The translations under genes were made by a program, and so were the position numbers. The notes beneath the pieces were generated by a model that saw nothing but the letters and a program-made list of their open reading frames with translations, searched no databases and was not told the origin of the DNA. A DNA stretch of 64,000 nucleotides from Odiellus spinosus (Eukaryota > Arthropoda > Arachnida > Opiliones > Phalangiidae), in the NCBI GenBank assembly GCA_963920705.1, contig OY987225.1, positions 34,139,458-34,203,457 on the forward strand, in the 5' to 3' direction. Below are positions 10,990 through 23,220 of this stretch, in pieces. Each line of letters starts with the position of its first letter. The stretch's first letter is position 1.

Positions 10990-11327
10990 CATAAGTAGAC
11001 GAAACCCTCCTTTGAAGTCTATTACCCCCGGGTCTTGTTTACCCCTCTCTGTATGGGTTAGTTTCAAAAAGCGCGATTCGTACGCCTCCTAACGGTAGAT
11101 ATTTTCGGAGCGGGAGTTCGTCGAGCGAATATCTCTAGCAGCCTCGGAGTTCGTCAAAAAAACGTCGTCGTTTGTGGAGAGAGAGAATTTCCAATTTTGC
11201 GTAGACAGGGGGGTATGAAGTAGGACCCCTCCGATCTCGGAAAATTGGGAATTTTACCCATGCAGAGAGGAGCGCTATATGGAACAATAGAGTAGTAGAC
11301 TTCAAAGGAGGGTTTCATCGGCTTCTG
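10990..11327 (+). mobile_element. ~338-bp MITE, copy 3, with target duplication
   Basis: Same family and orientation as 1348-1684. The left end is CATAAGTAGACGAAACCC, slightly diverged; the right end is GGTTTCATCGGCTTCTG. ACGTTAT flanks both sides (10983-10989 and 11328-11334). The duplication is 8 bp (GACGTTAT) if the terminal G is counted as target. The interior matches copy 1 closely, including the alternative left-arm segment ending in GTTTACCCC. This copy gives the best evidence for target-site size. Confidence 0.9.
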
Positions 11328-11334
11328 ACGTTAT

Positions 11335-12430
11335 TCAATTACGAACTAATGTTAGATCGTGAAAGATCTTGATTCAGCACTGAAGTTAAAAAAATCATAG
11401 ATACATATAACTGACCCTAAAAAAAGTAACATTATTTTGTTCCCATCGTAATCTTACATTATGTAATAGTAATAACTATAAGTTAGTATTTTTGGTATAT
11501 CAAAACTTTCAACTTTTTGTATCTATATATATTTTCTTTTTAACCAAGTTTTCCGCTAGTGTTTGCGTCGTTATCCGAAACGACAAAGGAATACGAGTAT
11601 AGCTCCCGAAAAGGTCGTAAAAACTGTATTTCTTTTCCACTAAGGGGCGGTAGTGTCGGTACAAAGAGGGAGTTTGGGGAAAAAAAATGAAAAAAAAACG
11701 AGATATGAAATTTTTGGGAGAAACCCGGTCCATTTTTATTAAATTAAAGTCGCATTTTCTACAATGTCGAGCTCGAAACGGACCGGGGGGGGGGGGGGGG
11801 GGGGAGACCGAAGAATAAGAAATTATACGAAATCTATATGTCCAAGAAGTTATACCTTTAAAATGGATATAAATTCCCATAGAGAAAACGAATTTTCAAT
11901 AAAAATTAGGTTCATTTTAAGACTGCAAATTTTTTTTCCCATAGAATATAAGGGTGTCGTAGACTTTTGACCCCCTTATGTCCCCCTTTTATCTTTCCTT
12001 TCTTACGGGGGTTCATGGGGGTTTAAGGGGGTGGGGGGACGCATTGTGTCCATTACAGGCATAAAATTTATACCCGTCATATCCTAATACCATTATCTCG
12101 GCTTTAAAACTGCCTCACATTTTTATATACTTTATATATATTTTTGGGGGGGAAGGGGGGGATGATTCCAAGAGACCGTAGGAGAGTTTGGGGGGGGGGA
12201 AGTGTATGGAAGAAGGGGGATGGGAATGTCTTATAATACATCAGTTAGATCTCGAAAAAGAAAGCTTCTATAGGATCTATATTGCGAGGGTGATAGGGAG
12301 ATGTCCTTTTTTCTATCTAACCCCCCCCCCTTCCACAAACCACCCAAGGCGTCTTAGGTTCCGTTCATATTTAAGTTTTAAATCTTAAAATTAATTTAAT
12401 TAATTTTATATTGGATTTTTTGATTAGGTA
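11335..12430. other. Intergenic sequence with G20 tract
   Basis: No gene is supported. An uninterrupted run of 20 G lies at 11785-11804. Further G-rich stretches occur near 12004-12035, 12142-12160 and 12189-12200, with C-rich stretches near 12320-12335. Open frames of up to 123 codons here read through homopolymers and have proline or glycine runs from the G/C tracts. Confidence 0.6.
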
Positions 12431-12433
12431 GAT

Positions 12434-12545
12434 AGATGCCATTCAGGGGTGAATTTTGTAATGTATTTTCAATAGGCCCCTGTAGATGTGTTTTAACCGT
12501 ATTGCTTCACTGCGCGGAGAGAAGATAGCCACCAGGGAAAATTAA
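12434..12545 (+). repeat. Dispersed GCCCCTGTA repeat, copy 1
   Basis: One of four loci sharing ATTTTCAATA, then GCCCCTGTAGA, then GTGTTTTAACCGT. Others are at about 17487-17575 (minus), 29018-29140 and 44904-45014. In the other copies AGGGGC and GCCCCT words recur at both ends, allowing fold-back pairing. No coding capacity; probably a small non-autonomous element. Confidence 0.65.
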
Positions 12546-12659
12546 AAATGATTTTGGGGATTTAATTTAAATTCGAATAAATATTGCATATGAAATATAT
12601 ATATCATTTTTAATTTGTAATTATTTTTAATTAAGGTATTTTAATTATGATTTAAATAG

Positions 12660-13110
12660 ATTATTCATTTATATTTATTTAATTAGCTTGGATAATAAAT
12701 GAATTTATATTTATTTAATTAGCTTGGATAATAAATGAATTTGTATTTATTTAATTTGCTTGGATAATAAATGAATTTATATTTATTTAATTAGCATGGA
12801 TAATAAATGAATTTATATTTATTTAATTAGCATGGATAACTAATGAATTTATATTTATTTAATTAGCATGGATAACTAATGAATTTGTATTTATTTAATT
12901 AGCTTGGATAATAAATGAATTTGTATTTATTTAATTAGCTTGGATAATAAATGAATTTATATTTATTTAATTAGCATGGATAACTAATGAATTTATATTT
13001 ATTTAATTAGCATGGATAACTAATGAATTTATATTTATTTAATTAGCATGGATAACTAATGAATTTATATTTATTTAATTAGCAAGGATGACTAATGAAT
13101 TTATATTTAA
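12660..13110. repeat. 36-bp AT-rich minisatellite
   Basis: About twelve tandem 36-bp units with core TTTATTTAATTAGCTTGGA, then TAATAAATGAATTT. Variants GCATGGATAACTAATG alternate with GCTTGGATAATAAATG in blocks, so the array evolved by duplication of small groups of units. It is followed directly by the 33-bp array. Confidence 0.9.
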
Positions 13111-13560
13111 TAATCGAGTATAGTTAAATTAATTTTTATTTAATTATCGAGTATAGTTAAATTAATTTTTATTTAATTATCGAGTATAGTTAAATTAATT
13201 TATATTTAATTATCGAGTATAGTTAAATTAATTTATATTTAATTATCGAGTATAGTTAAATTAATTTATATTTAATTATCGAGTATAGTTAAATTAATTT
13301 TTATTTAATTATCGAGTATAGTTAAATTAATTTATATTTAATTATCGAGTATAGTTAAATTAATTTATATTTAATTATCGAGTATAGTTAAATTAGTTTA
13401 TATTTAATTATCGAGTATAGTTAAATTAATTTATATTTAATTATCGAGTATAGTTAAATTAATTTATATTTAATTATCGAGTATAGTTAAATTAATTTAT
13501 ATTTAATTACCGCGTACAAATTAATTTATATTTAATTACCGTATACAAATTAATTCATAT
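13111..13560. repeat. 33-bp AT-rich minisatellite
   Basis: About twelve 33-bp units with core AATTATCGAGTATAGTTAAA, then TTAATTTATATTT or TTAATTTTTATTT. The last units degenerate to TACCGCGTACAAATTAATTT. Period confirmed between 13146 and 13179. Confidence 0.9.
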
Positions 13561-14940
13561 ATAATTATCGCATAAAATTCATGAATTAATTTTTTCCCTC
13601 ATAATTAGTGAATTTAATTTTATTCACCGTATATATTTCATGACTATAAATTTAATTACAAAATAGAATTCATGAATTTATATTTATAATATGTTTTAAA
13701 TTAAGTTAAATATATAATGAGATTAAAATATCTTATTAATAAGTTGTATAGTTTTTTAATTAAACTATTAGTGAAGTTTAGTTAAATTAATAACATTAAT
13801 AAATTTAATTTAATCCTAATTAAATCGGTATCACATCACTCATCTTTATACACAATGCGCGCGTAATATTTTTCCTGTAAATCAAATGAGGTTCGTATCT
13901 CATTTTTTCCTGTTACATTCTATGGGAATAGTTTAGGCCTAACTGGCAATTTATGACCATATCCGGTCGAAGTATACTTAGTAGTGGTCACCCTCACTCG
14001 CGCTAATATAATCCAATTATCGCTAAGCTCACTCCGGTTGCCAAACCGCACCCCCAACTGACCACGCAATGCGGAGCCTAGAAATAAGAAAATCAGAAAC
14101 CAAGCCCCCCGGGGGTCACTCGGACTTATATCTACGAACCCCCCACCCCTTCCCCCCTGGGGGTGCGAACTGAACGGGAATCTTCGTTAAGAAAAACCCG
14201 AGATCCATCGTTAGGAGGGCTATTCCCCCCATTTTACCCCCCTCACTCTCCCTACTAGAGCTATATATTTTTTGTAAATGGTTCTTTGTAAGACCGAGGC
14301 AAAAACTCGGGGGGTTAGCCCCCCTTATACTTTTTTGTATGACGGATGATCAATAATTGTCCAGAGATGGCCACCAGCCAGCTTCACAGAATTTTCTCTC
14401 TTAGCCCCCCTCTCTCTCTCCGAACCCCCCCCCCCCCAAAAAAAACCAGAGCGTCATTTCTCTTAGAAGGCCAGCTCTCGCTCTAAAAATGGAAGGTGGT
14501 TATATAAGAGGGGGTAGCTAGGGGTATAGGGGGTAATACCCTTAACGCGGACGAACAGGGGTTCCACTACTACGTTATGTTCATGGAAATATCACGAATG
14601 AAACATTGGTAATAGGGTTATAGCGAAAAAATAGTGGGTCAGTTCTAAGAAAATTTCAAAAAGGTTTTTCTAGTTAATTTACTTGAATATATATATTTTA
14701 TGTAAAACTTTTAATAGTTATAATTAAAATTAATTTATTTAAAATTTGGTCTTCATGGCGTTGAGTTCAAAATGAATACTTATCAAATTAACTTTTGATT
14801 ATTTAGTTTTAATTAAAATGTTAAAGAGTTATAAATATAGTTAATAATATTATTGATAATAAATTTTAATTATTTGAAGGGTTGGAATTCACATAGGTAA
14901 ACACGCTTGTCCAAATTCCAATACCAAATTAAATACAAAT
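13561..14940. other. Intergenic AT-rich sequence with C/G-rich middle
   Basis: No gene is recognisable. The sides are strongly AT-rich. The middle (about 14040-14550) is C/G-rich, with many runs of C or G, including C14 near 14424-14437, which may form G-quadruplex or i-motif structures. Confidence 0.55.
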
Positions 14941-14954
14941 AACTGAAATTTAAG

Positions 14955-15165
14955 CCTTGGCTTTCGAGTAACTAAGCCTTTGCTTTTGAAAAATTTTAAT
15001 AATTTAGATAATATCGAGTAAGCCTTGGCTTTTAAAAATTATTAAATAGCTATAAATAGTTAAGACTATAGTGTTTCATCAAAATTCCCACGTCACACTA
15101 AAGATATTCAATTTAAGCCTTGGTTATTTTCACTAACAGTAAGCCTTGGCTTCGATTAATACTAT
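14955..15165. repeat. Cluster of TAAGCCTTGGCTT motifs
   Basis: Five copies or near-copies of AAGCCTTGGCTT within about 200 bp, at about 14954, 14984 (TTTGCTT variant), 15021, 15116 (GGTTA variant) and 15141. The motif is a hyphenated inverted repeat (AAGCC-NN-GGCTT). Intervening DNA is AT-rich and not obviously duplicated, so this is a motif cluster rather than a tandem array. Single copies recur across the window. Confidence 0.7.
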
Positions 15166-15169
15166 AGGT

Positions 15170-16960
15170 TAAGTATTTTTTTTCTAGTTTGCGCTAAACT
15201 ATAATAAAACTGCATTCGGTTGTATTCTACGGATAAGAAAAGTGTAAGATTTTCTATAGATGAATCCAAAGTCGGTCTTGGACTCGGTCTCGCTCGCGGG
15301 GTGATAAATACTCGGATGGCGCGCGGGTGAACCGCCCAATTGCAATCGGCAAGGTTTAGCCCCCCCCCCCCCTTTCTTACCCTCTTTCTCAGTTCTTAAT
15401 GCTCGCGAGAAAAGAATTCGGCTTGCTCGAAGGGGAGGAAAGAGGGTCGAGGACTATTGGAGCTGTTGGAGTTAGTCAAGAAAACGAAGAAAAGATTGAG
15501 CGCCATTTTTCCATTCTTGGACGGTACGGACTACGTAAGCTTGATTGGAATATCCATATATACCATCTCCTAACTTTCTACCACCCACACTCTTTTCCAT
15601 ACAAGTTCTAATATTCACAGTATTCAAACTACATACTATATAATAGCGCTTATAAGTTAGACCCGAACAATTAATTATATTTTATTAATTAATGGAATTT
15701 GAATACCATATAAACTCTTCGAAAAAAATGATGGCATTAAATAAATTTCGATTAATTAGTTTCAATGTTAAAATATAATTAAACTAAACTAAATCTATTT
15801 TCTAATTAAATTACGGTACCAAAAGTAAATTAATTTTAATTCGGATTTTTTAATATTTAATTATATAAATGAAATTAATTAAAAATTACTTTCAATACAG
15901 CCTACGAAAAATATTATCCTCCATTGTATAACCAAATTTTTAATGGTAATTTATGATCATTTCAAGATTGCAAACGAGTACATTTTAGAGGTTGCTGAAT
16001 TGATGTAATTTTTACGCGCCATTGTCGTTCGTCCTTAACACGTTTTATATCCAAAAGAGAAATATAATGTCTAAGCTCGAAGAAGACTCGTGGGGGTTCT
16101 ATCCCCCACCCACCCTTCCCTTAAGTCTGGCCATCTAGGGGGGAGGTAGAGAAAGAGGGGGAGGGGTCTTAAGGCTAGCGGGGTTGTTAATGACCCGGGT
16201 ACCGAGAACGTTTGGTCATTTGTCAACTCTGTATATTTCCAAATGCGCGCGCGCCCGAGAAGAGAGAGAAAAGACATTATAACCTAAAATCCTAAGCCTC
16301 GGCCATCATCCTTACGCCTAAATATATAGACAATTACACTCTTAGAAGGGTCTTGAATTACAAAAGGCAATAGTAGGAATGTTGGCGCATTTTAAGGTCA
16401 AAATTCTATACCTCTAGTCGCGACCGTGTTGAAGTTACAGCGAGAACAAAGGCACGGTACTATCTCATCCCTAAGCCTTGGCTATATTTTTTTTTTCCAT
16501 AGAGATAAGGATAACTATAACCTTACGCGTTGGAATTTCAACGCGATTGGCTTTCTTTTACTGTACGTAAGAAAGAAAGTTTTTGAAGGTAAAAAATCTC
16601 GGCTTCTGGTAGCGTGAGATAGCTTGGTAGAATGAAATTCTTTAGTTTACGTTTCAATCTCAATCGTCAGTGAGTATGAAGTTATTTTACCTTTTCATCC
16701 GCCGTATTTAAATTTGTAAGTAAAGATGGTATGGTTATAATATATCTACGCGATGACATTTCAAACTGAAATGGAATATATATGTAGAAGTTGGAACTGG
16801 GTGCGAAAATGACCTAAAGTTAATGGTTAAGGGGAGGCAACCTGACTGCGCCAGTTTAACGCTTTTTTTTCTTTAAAGGGAAGATGAAATGGAAAATAAA
16901 TTTGTCTTCAAATTAGGCCTAATCTAAGAATAATAATATTACTGAATTTGAAATATATAG
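15170..16960. other. Intergenic sequence
   Basis: No gene is supported. It contains a C14 run near 15359-15372, a G-rich patch near 16139-16170, TAAGCCTCGGC near 16291 and TAAGCCTTGGCTA near 16472. Open frames of 63-70 codons show no domain. A plus-strand frame at 15399-15611 has mixed composition but no splice or start support. Confidence 0.45.
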
Positions 16961-17080
16961 TCAGGTCCGTCCACTCAAACTTGAAGTCATTAAGCCTAAT
17001 TTCAAACCGTCGACTAAGCCTAATTTAAAATGTTAATTAAGCGTAATTTTAAACATCGATTAAGCCTAATTTCAAACGCG
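16910..17080. repeat. Short interspersed TAAGCCTAATTTCAAAC repeats
   Basis: Four close copies of (C/A)(T/G)(A/T)TAAGCCTAATTTNAAA spaced about 25-40 bp apart, plus a palindromic TTAGGCCTAA at 16914. This is a local cluster of the dispersed TAAGCCTAA motif. Confidence 0.65.
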
Positions 17081-17486
17081 GTAATTTAATACTGAACGAT
17101 AATTAAAAATTAATTACACAAATTAATTAAATTACCCATATTTCTCCATTTTCTTTCACACACCCTTTAACCTTATTATTTTTTTAAGCGGGAAAAATGT
17201 AACGGACATTTTAGAAAATATATAGCTTAAACCGGAGGGGATGCTAACCCATTTTTATGACAAATATTCTTGGCCGGCACAAAACATTTAAGATTTTTTT
17301 TTGGAAACTAGACTTTTTCGGGGGATAAACAAAACTATACCCTGTCCTTGGTAATATTTCTAGCAATGGCTTCACCCGGTTGAAATATCATCTGTTTAAC
17401 ACCTACCCTGGTCCACATCACAGACAAGCAGTTGTGACATTTTCAAATTTTACCCAAACATGAATAATTTAAAAAAATATAATTTT
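17081..17486. other. AT-rich intergenic sequence
   Basis: No recognisable gene or repeat beyond short T-runs. Confidence 0.45.
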
Positions 17487-17575
17487 AAGCCCCTGAATGT
17501 GGGCTTTTCTCTGAACATAATTGTACGACGGTTAGAACACTTTTACAGGGGCTTATTGAAAATACATTTAAATCT
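17487..17575 (-). repeat. Dispersed GCCCCTGTA repeat, copy 2 (inverted)
   Basis: Read on the minus strand this contains TGTATTTTCAATAAGCCCC, TGTAAAAGTGTTCTAACCGT and, about 55 bases further on, ACATTCAGGGGCTT. This matches the order in the 12434 copy. The two GGGGCTT/AAGCCCC words at its ends are inverted and can pair. Confidence 0.65.
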
Positions 17576-20500
17576 GAACAAATTGCTAAAATAGGTCAAA
17601 GTTTAACGTTTGTCTACAAGAAAACTTTTCAATATCTATTCATTTTTGGCATTGATAAAAACGTATTGATGTAATTTTTCAATGCAAAGTCAAATATCAC
17701 GAAAAACATTGCCTTTTTTACGAGTATAGAGTTTGTTTAGTCAGATATAAGAATTTTGAAGCGTTAGCCAATTGAAATTGAGGAATTCCTGAATTTAAAA
17801 TCGTAGAAATTCCAATACAAATCACACTGCGAATTACCATACCGCCTAATTTCCCATTTTTAAAAATTATGATTCATTTAAGTTATGAAAAAAAAAAAAT
17901 GGCACAATCTTTTGAACAAACTCGACGCTTTAAGGTTTGTAGGTTCAATACGTATAGGGTTATATTTATAGAAAATAAAGTATATATTTTGAACACCGTT
18001 CGATTCCTGAATGGTTTGAAATCGATGATAGCGAGCGCGCGTGAATCTGATAGGGACTCCATCGAGTATAAATCGAGTCTCGATGGATCTCGAGACCGAA
18101 GAGCGAGATCTCGCGCGCTTTCTCGCTAGGCCTAGCTCGCGAGAGAGAGAAAGAGAGCGCGAGCGATCTATGGTATAGGTGGGTGGGGAAAAGAGAGAGG
18201 AGGGAAGGGATAGGGGGTTAAAGAGTGACGGAAAGAAGCATTACTCGCGCGGGGTACTCCTATCCGTTCTCATCAGATCTGGATGGCGCGAGACCCGGTC
18301 GACGATATAGCACGCGCGAGCTTCTTCAAAGCCATAGCGCGCGCGCCCGGACCTCGCTCTATTAAACGCGAGCGGTGCTCTTCCAAAGTGCCCCCCCCCC
18401 TCACCCACCACCTCCACTCGTCTTACTCCAGAGCTAGGCTAGGGCTACACCCGTAGCTATAATCGAGAGAGAAAAGAGAGCAAAAATAGGAAAATCGTCG
18501 GTCTTTGTCATTCGCGCGCGCGCTCTCGTGGAGAAAGATGGGGGTGTGGGGGGATATCTCCTATTTTTAAAAATGGTCCAAAACGGCTTCGAAAAGATAG
18601 AAAAAAAAAGAGAAAATTTCTCCATCTGTTCGGGCTATAGGATATATATTTCGTTCCATACAATGGATTTTATATATACTTATTTCGCAATCTTAAAATG
18701 GAGCAATTTTTCTAGGCAAAAACTACGTTTCGAGTGTATGGGGGTGTTTAGTCTGTTTAGGAAGTTTTAAGATTGGATGGATGATGGTTGCTTCGTAGTA
18801 TTCGATGAACTATAGGACCGTGCTAGATGCCAACCATAATCTGTTTCTTTGAGCCTCCATTTTTTTTTTTTTTTTCTCTCTCGTTCGCGCGAGCCAGTCA
18901 ATTCATCCGATCTGATGATGACTTTTTATTTCGACAATTTCGACCCGTTTCCCGTATGAGGGGTTGAGGAAAATGCTTAGATTCTGATACAAATAGCATC
19001 CCTAGAAAGATCGGCCCAATTTGGTTTTCCAATTCTTTAAATTCAGAATCAGCTACAATTAGGCGTGATATCCAGATTCTTATAAATCTTGAGTTTTTTT
19101 TTTTTTTTTACTTTTTGTAAAAGTTAATTTTGAAAATATTGGGGCCCTAGCTCCATTTAATTCGGGGTCTGATCGGTCCGATTCTAATTCACCTTAAAGC
19201 ACCTTAAAAGATATCTTAACTAAATATTTGATTTTCTTTCCAAAAATAAAAAAAAATTTAAATAAATTACACTTTCCTAGCTTGAAAAAGATTTAACTGT
19301 AACTGAAACTCGTCTAGTTCTCCCATCATGTTTTTTTTTTTTTTTTTTTTTGAGTTTTAAAATACAAGGGGTTGTAGGAAAAGAATTTTTTAAGCGGGAG
19401 AAAAAATACAAAGCATTGAAGTGGGCGAAATAGGATGCAATTTGGCGATGACCCGGCTCCGTCTCCCATAGCTAGCGAACATTAAGTCCCAAACCCCCCC
19501 TTTATATTCCAAAGATAGAAATCGCTATCTCCGTTTTACGAATCATGATTCTCTCTACGTTTTTGTCCCTTTGACAAATTTATGCGCGCCCATTTCAACC
19601 GTTATACCCTATTATCCCCTCCCCAAACCCCCAAAAAAACTTGACAATGGGGTTGACTTATTGCAAACACCATCTTACTAGCTTGGGATACAATAGACCT
19701 ACGTCATTTCCTCCGAAAATTAGCTTAGTAAATAAATTAAAAATTTATTTTAATTTTGGTTTTAAAATTACTTCAGTTTTAGATAATTAAATTATTATTA
19801 ATTAAATAATTAAATGCTGGGTTGAAAAGAAGCGTGTGTCCAAAATCATTAAATTTCGTTAATTAAATTTATATTCACCATGGTTAATAATTTTAATATT
19901 AATTAATAATTTTGTAAGTTAATCACCATTTTTAATAAATTGTATGTAAAACTTTCTTCTTATATTTAAAAGTATATGAATAAATAATAATGATTTTCGT
20001 CTACGAGATGGCGTTAAAACTCTTAGGGTACTCGGAATTTATTCAAAATTAAAATTATTTTCATTGTTTTCCTAACAATACGCAGGATGTAGCTTCAAGT
20101 TGGGAAAAATTCGTAAAACAGTAAAAATCTTCCTAAACTTTTGGCGACAAATTCAAATCATTCTCAATTCAAGCGTTTTATTTATATAGTGACTAAAGAG
20201 AAGAGACCGAGGCTTAGCTATAAAAAGAAACTAAGCCTAAAACGTTGAAAAATGTTCTTTTTTTTAAAATATCGTTGTTAAGCCTTTGCCTCTATATCTA
20301 AGTACAGTACCATAGACAGAAAATGGGACCTTATCTATCTTATTTATAAAATAACTAAAGTCAATATCAACTTCATTTGATAGCGTATACCAAAGCTATA
20401 TTTATAGATTCAAAAGCTGCCTTAAAAAATTCAAAGGAATTGTGATATTCACGGTATTAAATCGAGTTAAAAAAGGTTTAAGGATAAAAAAAAATTTAGA

Positions 20501-20700
20501 GTTTACAGTACTTTATAATGTTAACCACATTTCTACATCTATGCAATGATTTCTGATATTCTATAAGGGAATCTATCTTTGTACGTAGTGAAAATAGACA
20601 ATGAAACTGAATTTATCCAACCACGCTTTAGCATAAGGGTAAAACAAGATGGTCCTGGTGGGGCTTTAACGTCGATGTACGATATAGAAGCTATATTTCC
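17576..20700. other. Intergenic sequence with CG-rich and poly-T patches
   Basis: No gene is supported. 18030-18530 is rich in GCGCGC, GAGAGA and TCGCGA words. Poly-T runs of 15-21 bases occur near 18861, 19095 and 19331-19351. 19720-19990 is AT-rich. TAAGCCT motifs lie near 20213, 20232 and 20279. The open frame at 17869-18129 reads through the CG-rich microsatellite-like region into arginine/serine-rich sequence and is likely spurious. Confidence 0.55.
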
Positions 20701-20704
20701 CTGC

Positions 20705-20945
20705 CTTTGACTGTACCAATTTCACGCGCCAAAGAGGGACACGTCCTCCTCTGGCGCGTGACATTTGTACAGTCTTTGGCGAACATTAGCGCGTGAAAAT
20801 ATTTTCTATTCCTGACATTTTTGGCGCGTGACATTTGTACAGTCAAAGGCGAACATTAGCGCGTGAAAATATTTTCTATTCCTGACTTTTTTGGCGCGTG
20901 ACTTTGGTAGGGTTGTGGATCTAGTTCATTTTTCATATATCTATG
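20705..20945 (+). repeat. 70-bp GCGCGTGA repeat, locus 1
   Basis: Two 70-bp units (GGCGCGTGACATTTGTACAG, TCNNNGGCGAACATTAGCGC, GTGAAAATATTTTCTATTCC, TGAC) start at 20753 and 20823, with a partial unit at 20893 ending GGCGCGTGACTTTGGTAG. An inverted half-copy at 20705-20730 (TTTGACTGTACCAATTTC, ACGCGCC) makes a large palindrome with the first unit. The right flank (GTTGTGGATCTAGTTCAT) is shared with the locus at 24474-24725; the locus at 39716-40080 keeps a shortened version, so this edge is probably an element boundary. Confidence 0.85.
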
Positions 20946-22600
20946 GAAGCATCCTGTAATTGACAGTAGCGCCGACGGCGGCAGAGAGAGATGAGAGTGA
21001 AAGCAATAGTGACTCAAAACTAGTTTTGGCGTAACTTAAAAAAGGGGGTCAATGTTTAGAAAGGTCATAAAGTTCTATCGGCATTGTTTATGGGAGAAAT
21101 GGGAAACCTAGGGGTAGAAAGAGGAGGGATATGTCACGGGCGAGTTGGTCTCTTACCCCTACACTCTAATGGCCCCACCCCCACTACCCAGGTTCCCTTT
21201 TCCCTATTGTTTAACGGCTGACTCTACCATGAACGTAGAAACGGGGACATCTGCATAAAACACACTCAAGTCCCTATATAGCTATTTGCAATTTTGAAAA
21301 AAACTTAAACATTGAAAAACAAGCTTTTTCGAGTCTAAATTTAACTCCCTTTTAAGGCTGCAATTATATATATCAAAAGACGACGTTGCCTTGGATAAAT
21401 CAGAGCGAGTTCCTCTTGAAAAACACCCTAAAAGAAAAACATTATCTCTATAGATCGTCTCGGGGCCTATAACCCCAGCTCCTTCGCTTTTACTAAAAAT
21501 CTAAACCTAACCCTGTTTAGTCCCAATGCCCTCTCAATACCCCGAGCAACTCCCTCAAGAAGTCTTCTCTATATTCAATGTTATTACGTTCTCTCCCAGA
21601 ATTCCATTCGACATTCTTAACTCAATCTTAATCTCAGTATTCAACTGAAATTTTAAACTATATAGCGCTTGCGAGCGAGGTTAAAGTTCAAACCCATGAT
21701 TTAGTATTAACTAGCAGCTCGAAACAAAATTATTGTATAATGTCCGACCCACAAACATTCAGACAGACAGACAGACGTGGCTGTATTTTAGTTTTTTGGT
21801 CTATTATAACCAAAGCTTTACTAGTGTTTCTATTAATTACACTATCCAGGGAGAAAAATTTGTCGAATTAATTAATCCTGAATTTAAAGGGCATTACTTT
21901 TACAATTTTAAACCTAATATTTTAAACATAGTTCATCCCAACACGTGGTTGCAATATGTAGTACTCTAAAATGCATGTTTATTAGATATACGTCATTAGG
22001 ATGCTAGAAAGCTCCAAAACTTATGGCACCTATTTCGCGCAATCAGAGATAAAACATTTTTTTACTATTTAGACAGAAATAAGATTGCCAAGAGTTATTT
22101 TCAATGGAAAAATTGGTTAAAATTCGTAGATTATTTATGATAAATATTTGTTTAAAATTGAAAGGTGCTTAGCCTTCACGGTATTGTAATTTCAAGGTGG
22201 TATAGTATAGATATTCCGTCTGGCAGGGTCGCTGTCATCGGCAAAAGTCAAAATAAATGACCTCTCTTTTGGCGTAAAGTCGCATTCAAAACGACCCTGC
22301 TCCCCCTTTGAAACGTACTTTTTTGGGGGAGGAGGTTGGATGGGTTGGTAGGGTCTAACCCTCTTTTTGACTCTCCTGGTATTCACGTTTTCCCGCACGA
22401 CACATTTTTATAGCCAGACAAGATTCAGCTACTATAGGCTTCTAAAAAGACCCCCCCCCCCAGATACTCATCGTTTCACTTCCAAAAAATGGAACCCCCC
22501 GTCCTTATAAGATAACCCCTAGATTTTATCCCCTTCATATCTGTAACCAAAAAGATTACGTGGTATCCATAACATTTTGAAAATTTAAGTTTTAAATTTA
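20946..22600. other. Intergenic sequence
   Basis: No gene is supported. A GACA microsatellite lies near 21760-21776 and a C12 run near 22450-22461. A 78-codon frame at 21733-21969 reads through the GACA tract and has no motif. Confidence 0.5.
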
Positions 22601-22639
22601 TTATGGCTTTACAATTCTAATGATAATTAAAATTAATTT

Positions 22640-23220
22640 AATAGAATCAAGTCTGATGCTAAATTTAAAATAATTTATTGGGCTCAAGTCTAAGACGAAA
22701 TTAAAATTAATTTGTTAGGTCCAAGTCTAAGATGAAATTAAAATTAATTTGTTAGGCTCAAGTCTAAGACTAAATTAAAATTAATTTATTAGGTCCAAGT
22801 CTAAGATGAAATTAAAATTAATTTGTTAGGCCCAAGTCTAAGACTAAAAATTAAAATTAATTGTTAGGCCCAAGTCTAAGACTATAAATTAAAATTAATT
22901 GTTAGGCCCAAGTCTAAGACTAAAAATTAAAATTAATTGTTAGGCCCAAGTCTAAGACTATAAATTAAAATTAATTGTTAGGCCCAAGTCTAAGACTAAA
23001 AATTAAAATTAATTGTTAGGCCCAAGTCTAAGACTATAAATTAAAATTAATTGTTAGGCCCAAGTCTAAGACTATAAATTAAAATTAATTGTTAGGCCCA
23101 AGTCTAAGACTATAAATTAAAATTAATTTGTCAGGCCCAAGTCTAAGACTAAATTAAAATTAATTTGTTAGGCTCAAGTCTAAGACGAAATTAAAATTAA
23201 TTTGTTAGGCTAAATAAAAT
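22640..23220. repeat. 38-bp minisatellite with AGGCCCAAGTCTAAGAC
   Basis: About fifteen tandem units with core TTGTTAGGCCCAAGTCTAAG, then ACTATAAATTAAAATTAA. The period is 38 bp in the centre (for example 22861 to 22899). Outer units are 36-37 bp with GGCTCAAG or GGTCCAAG variants, and the inner units are more homogeneous, as expected for unequal exchange. Confidence 0.92.
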
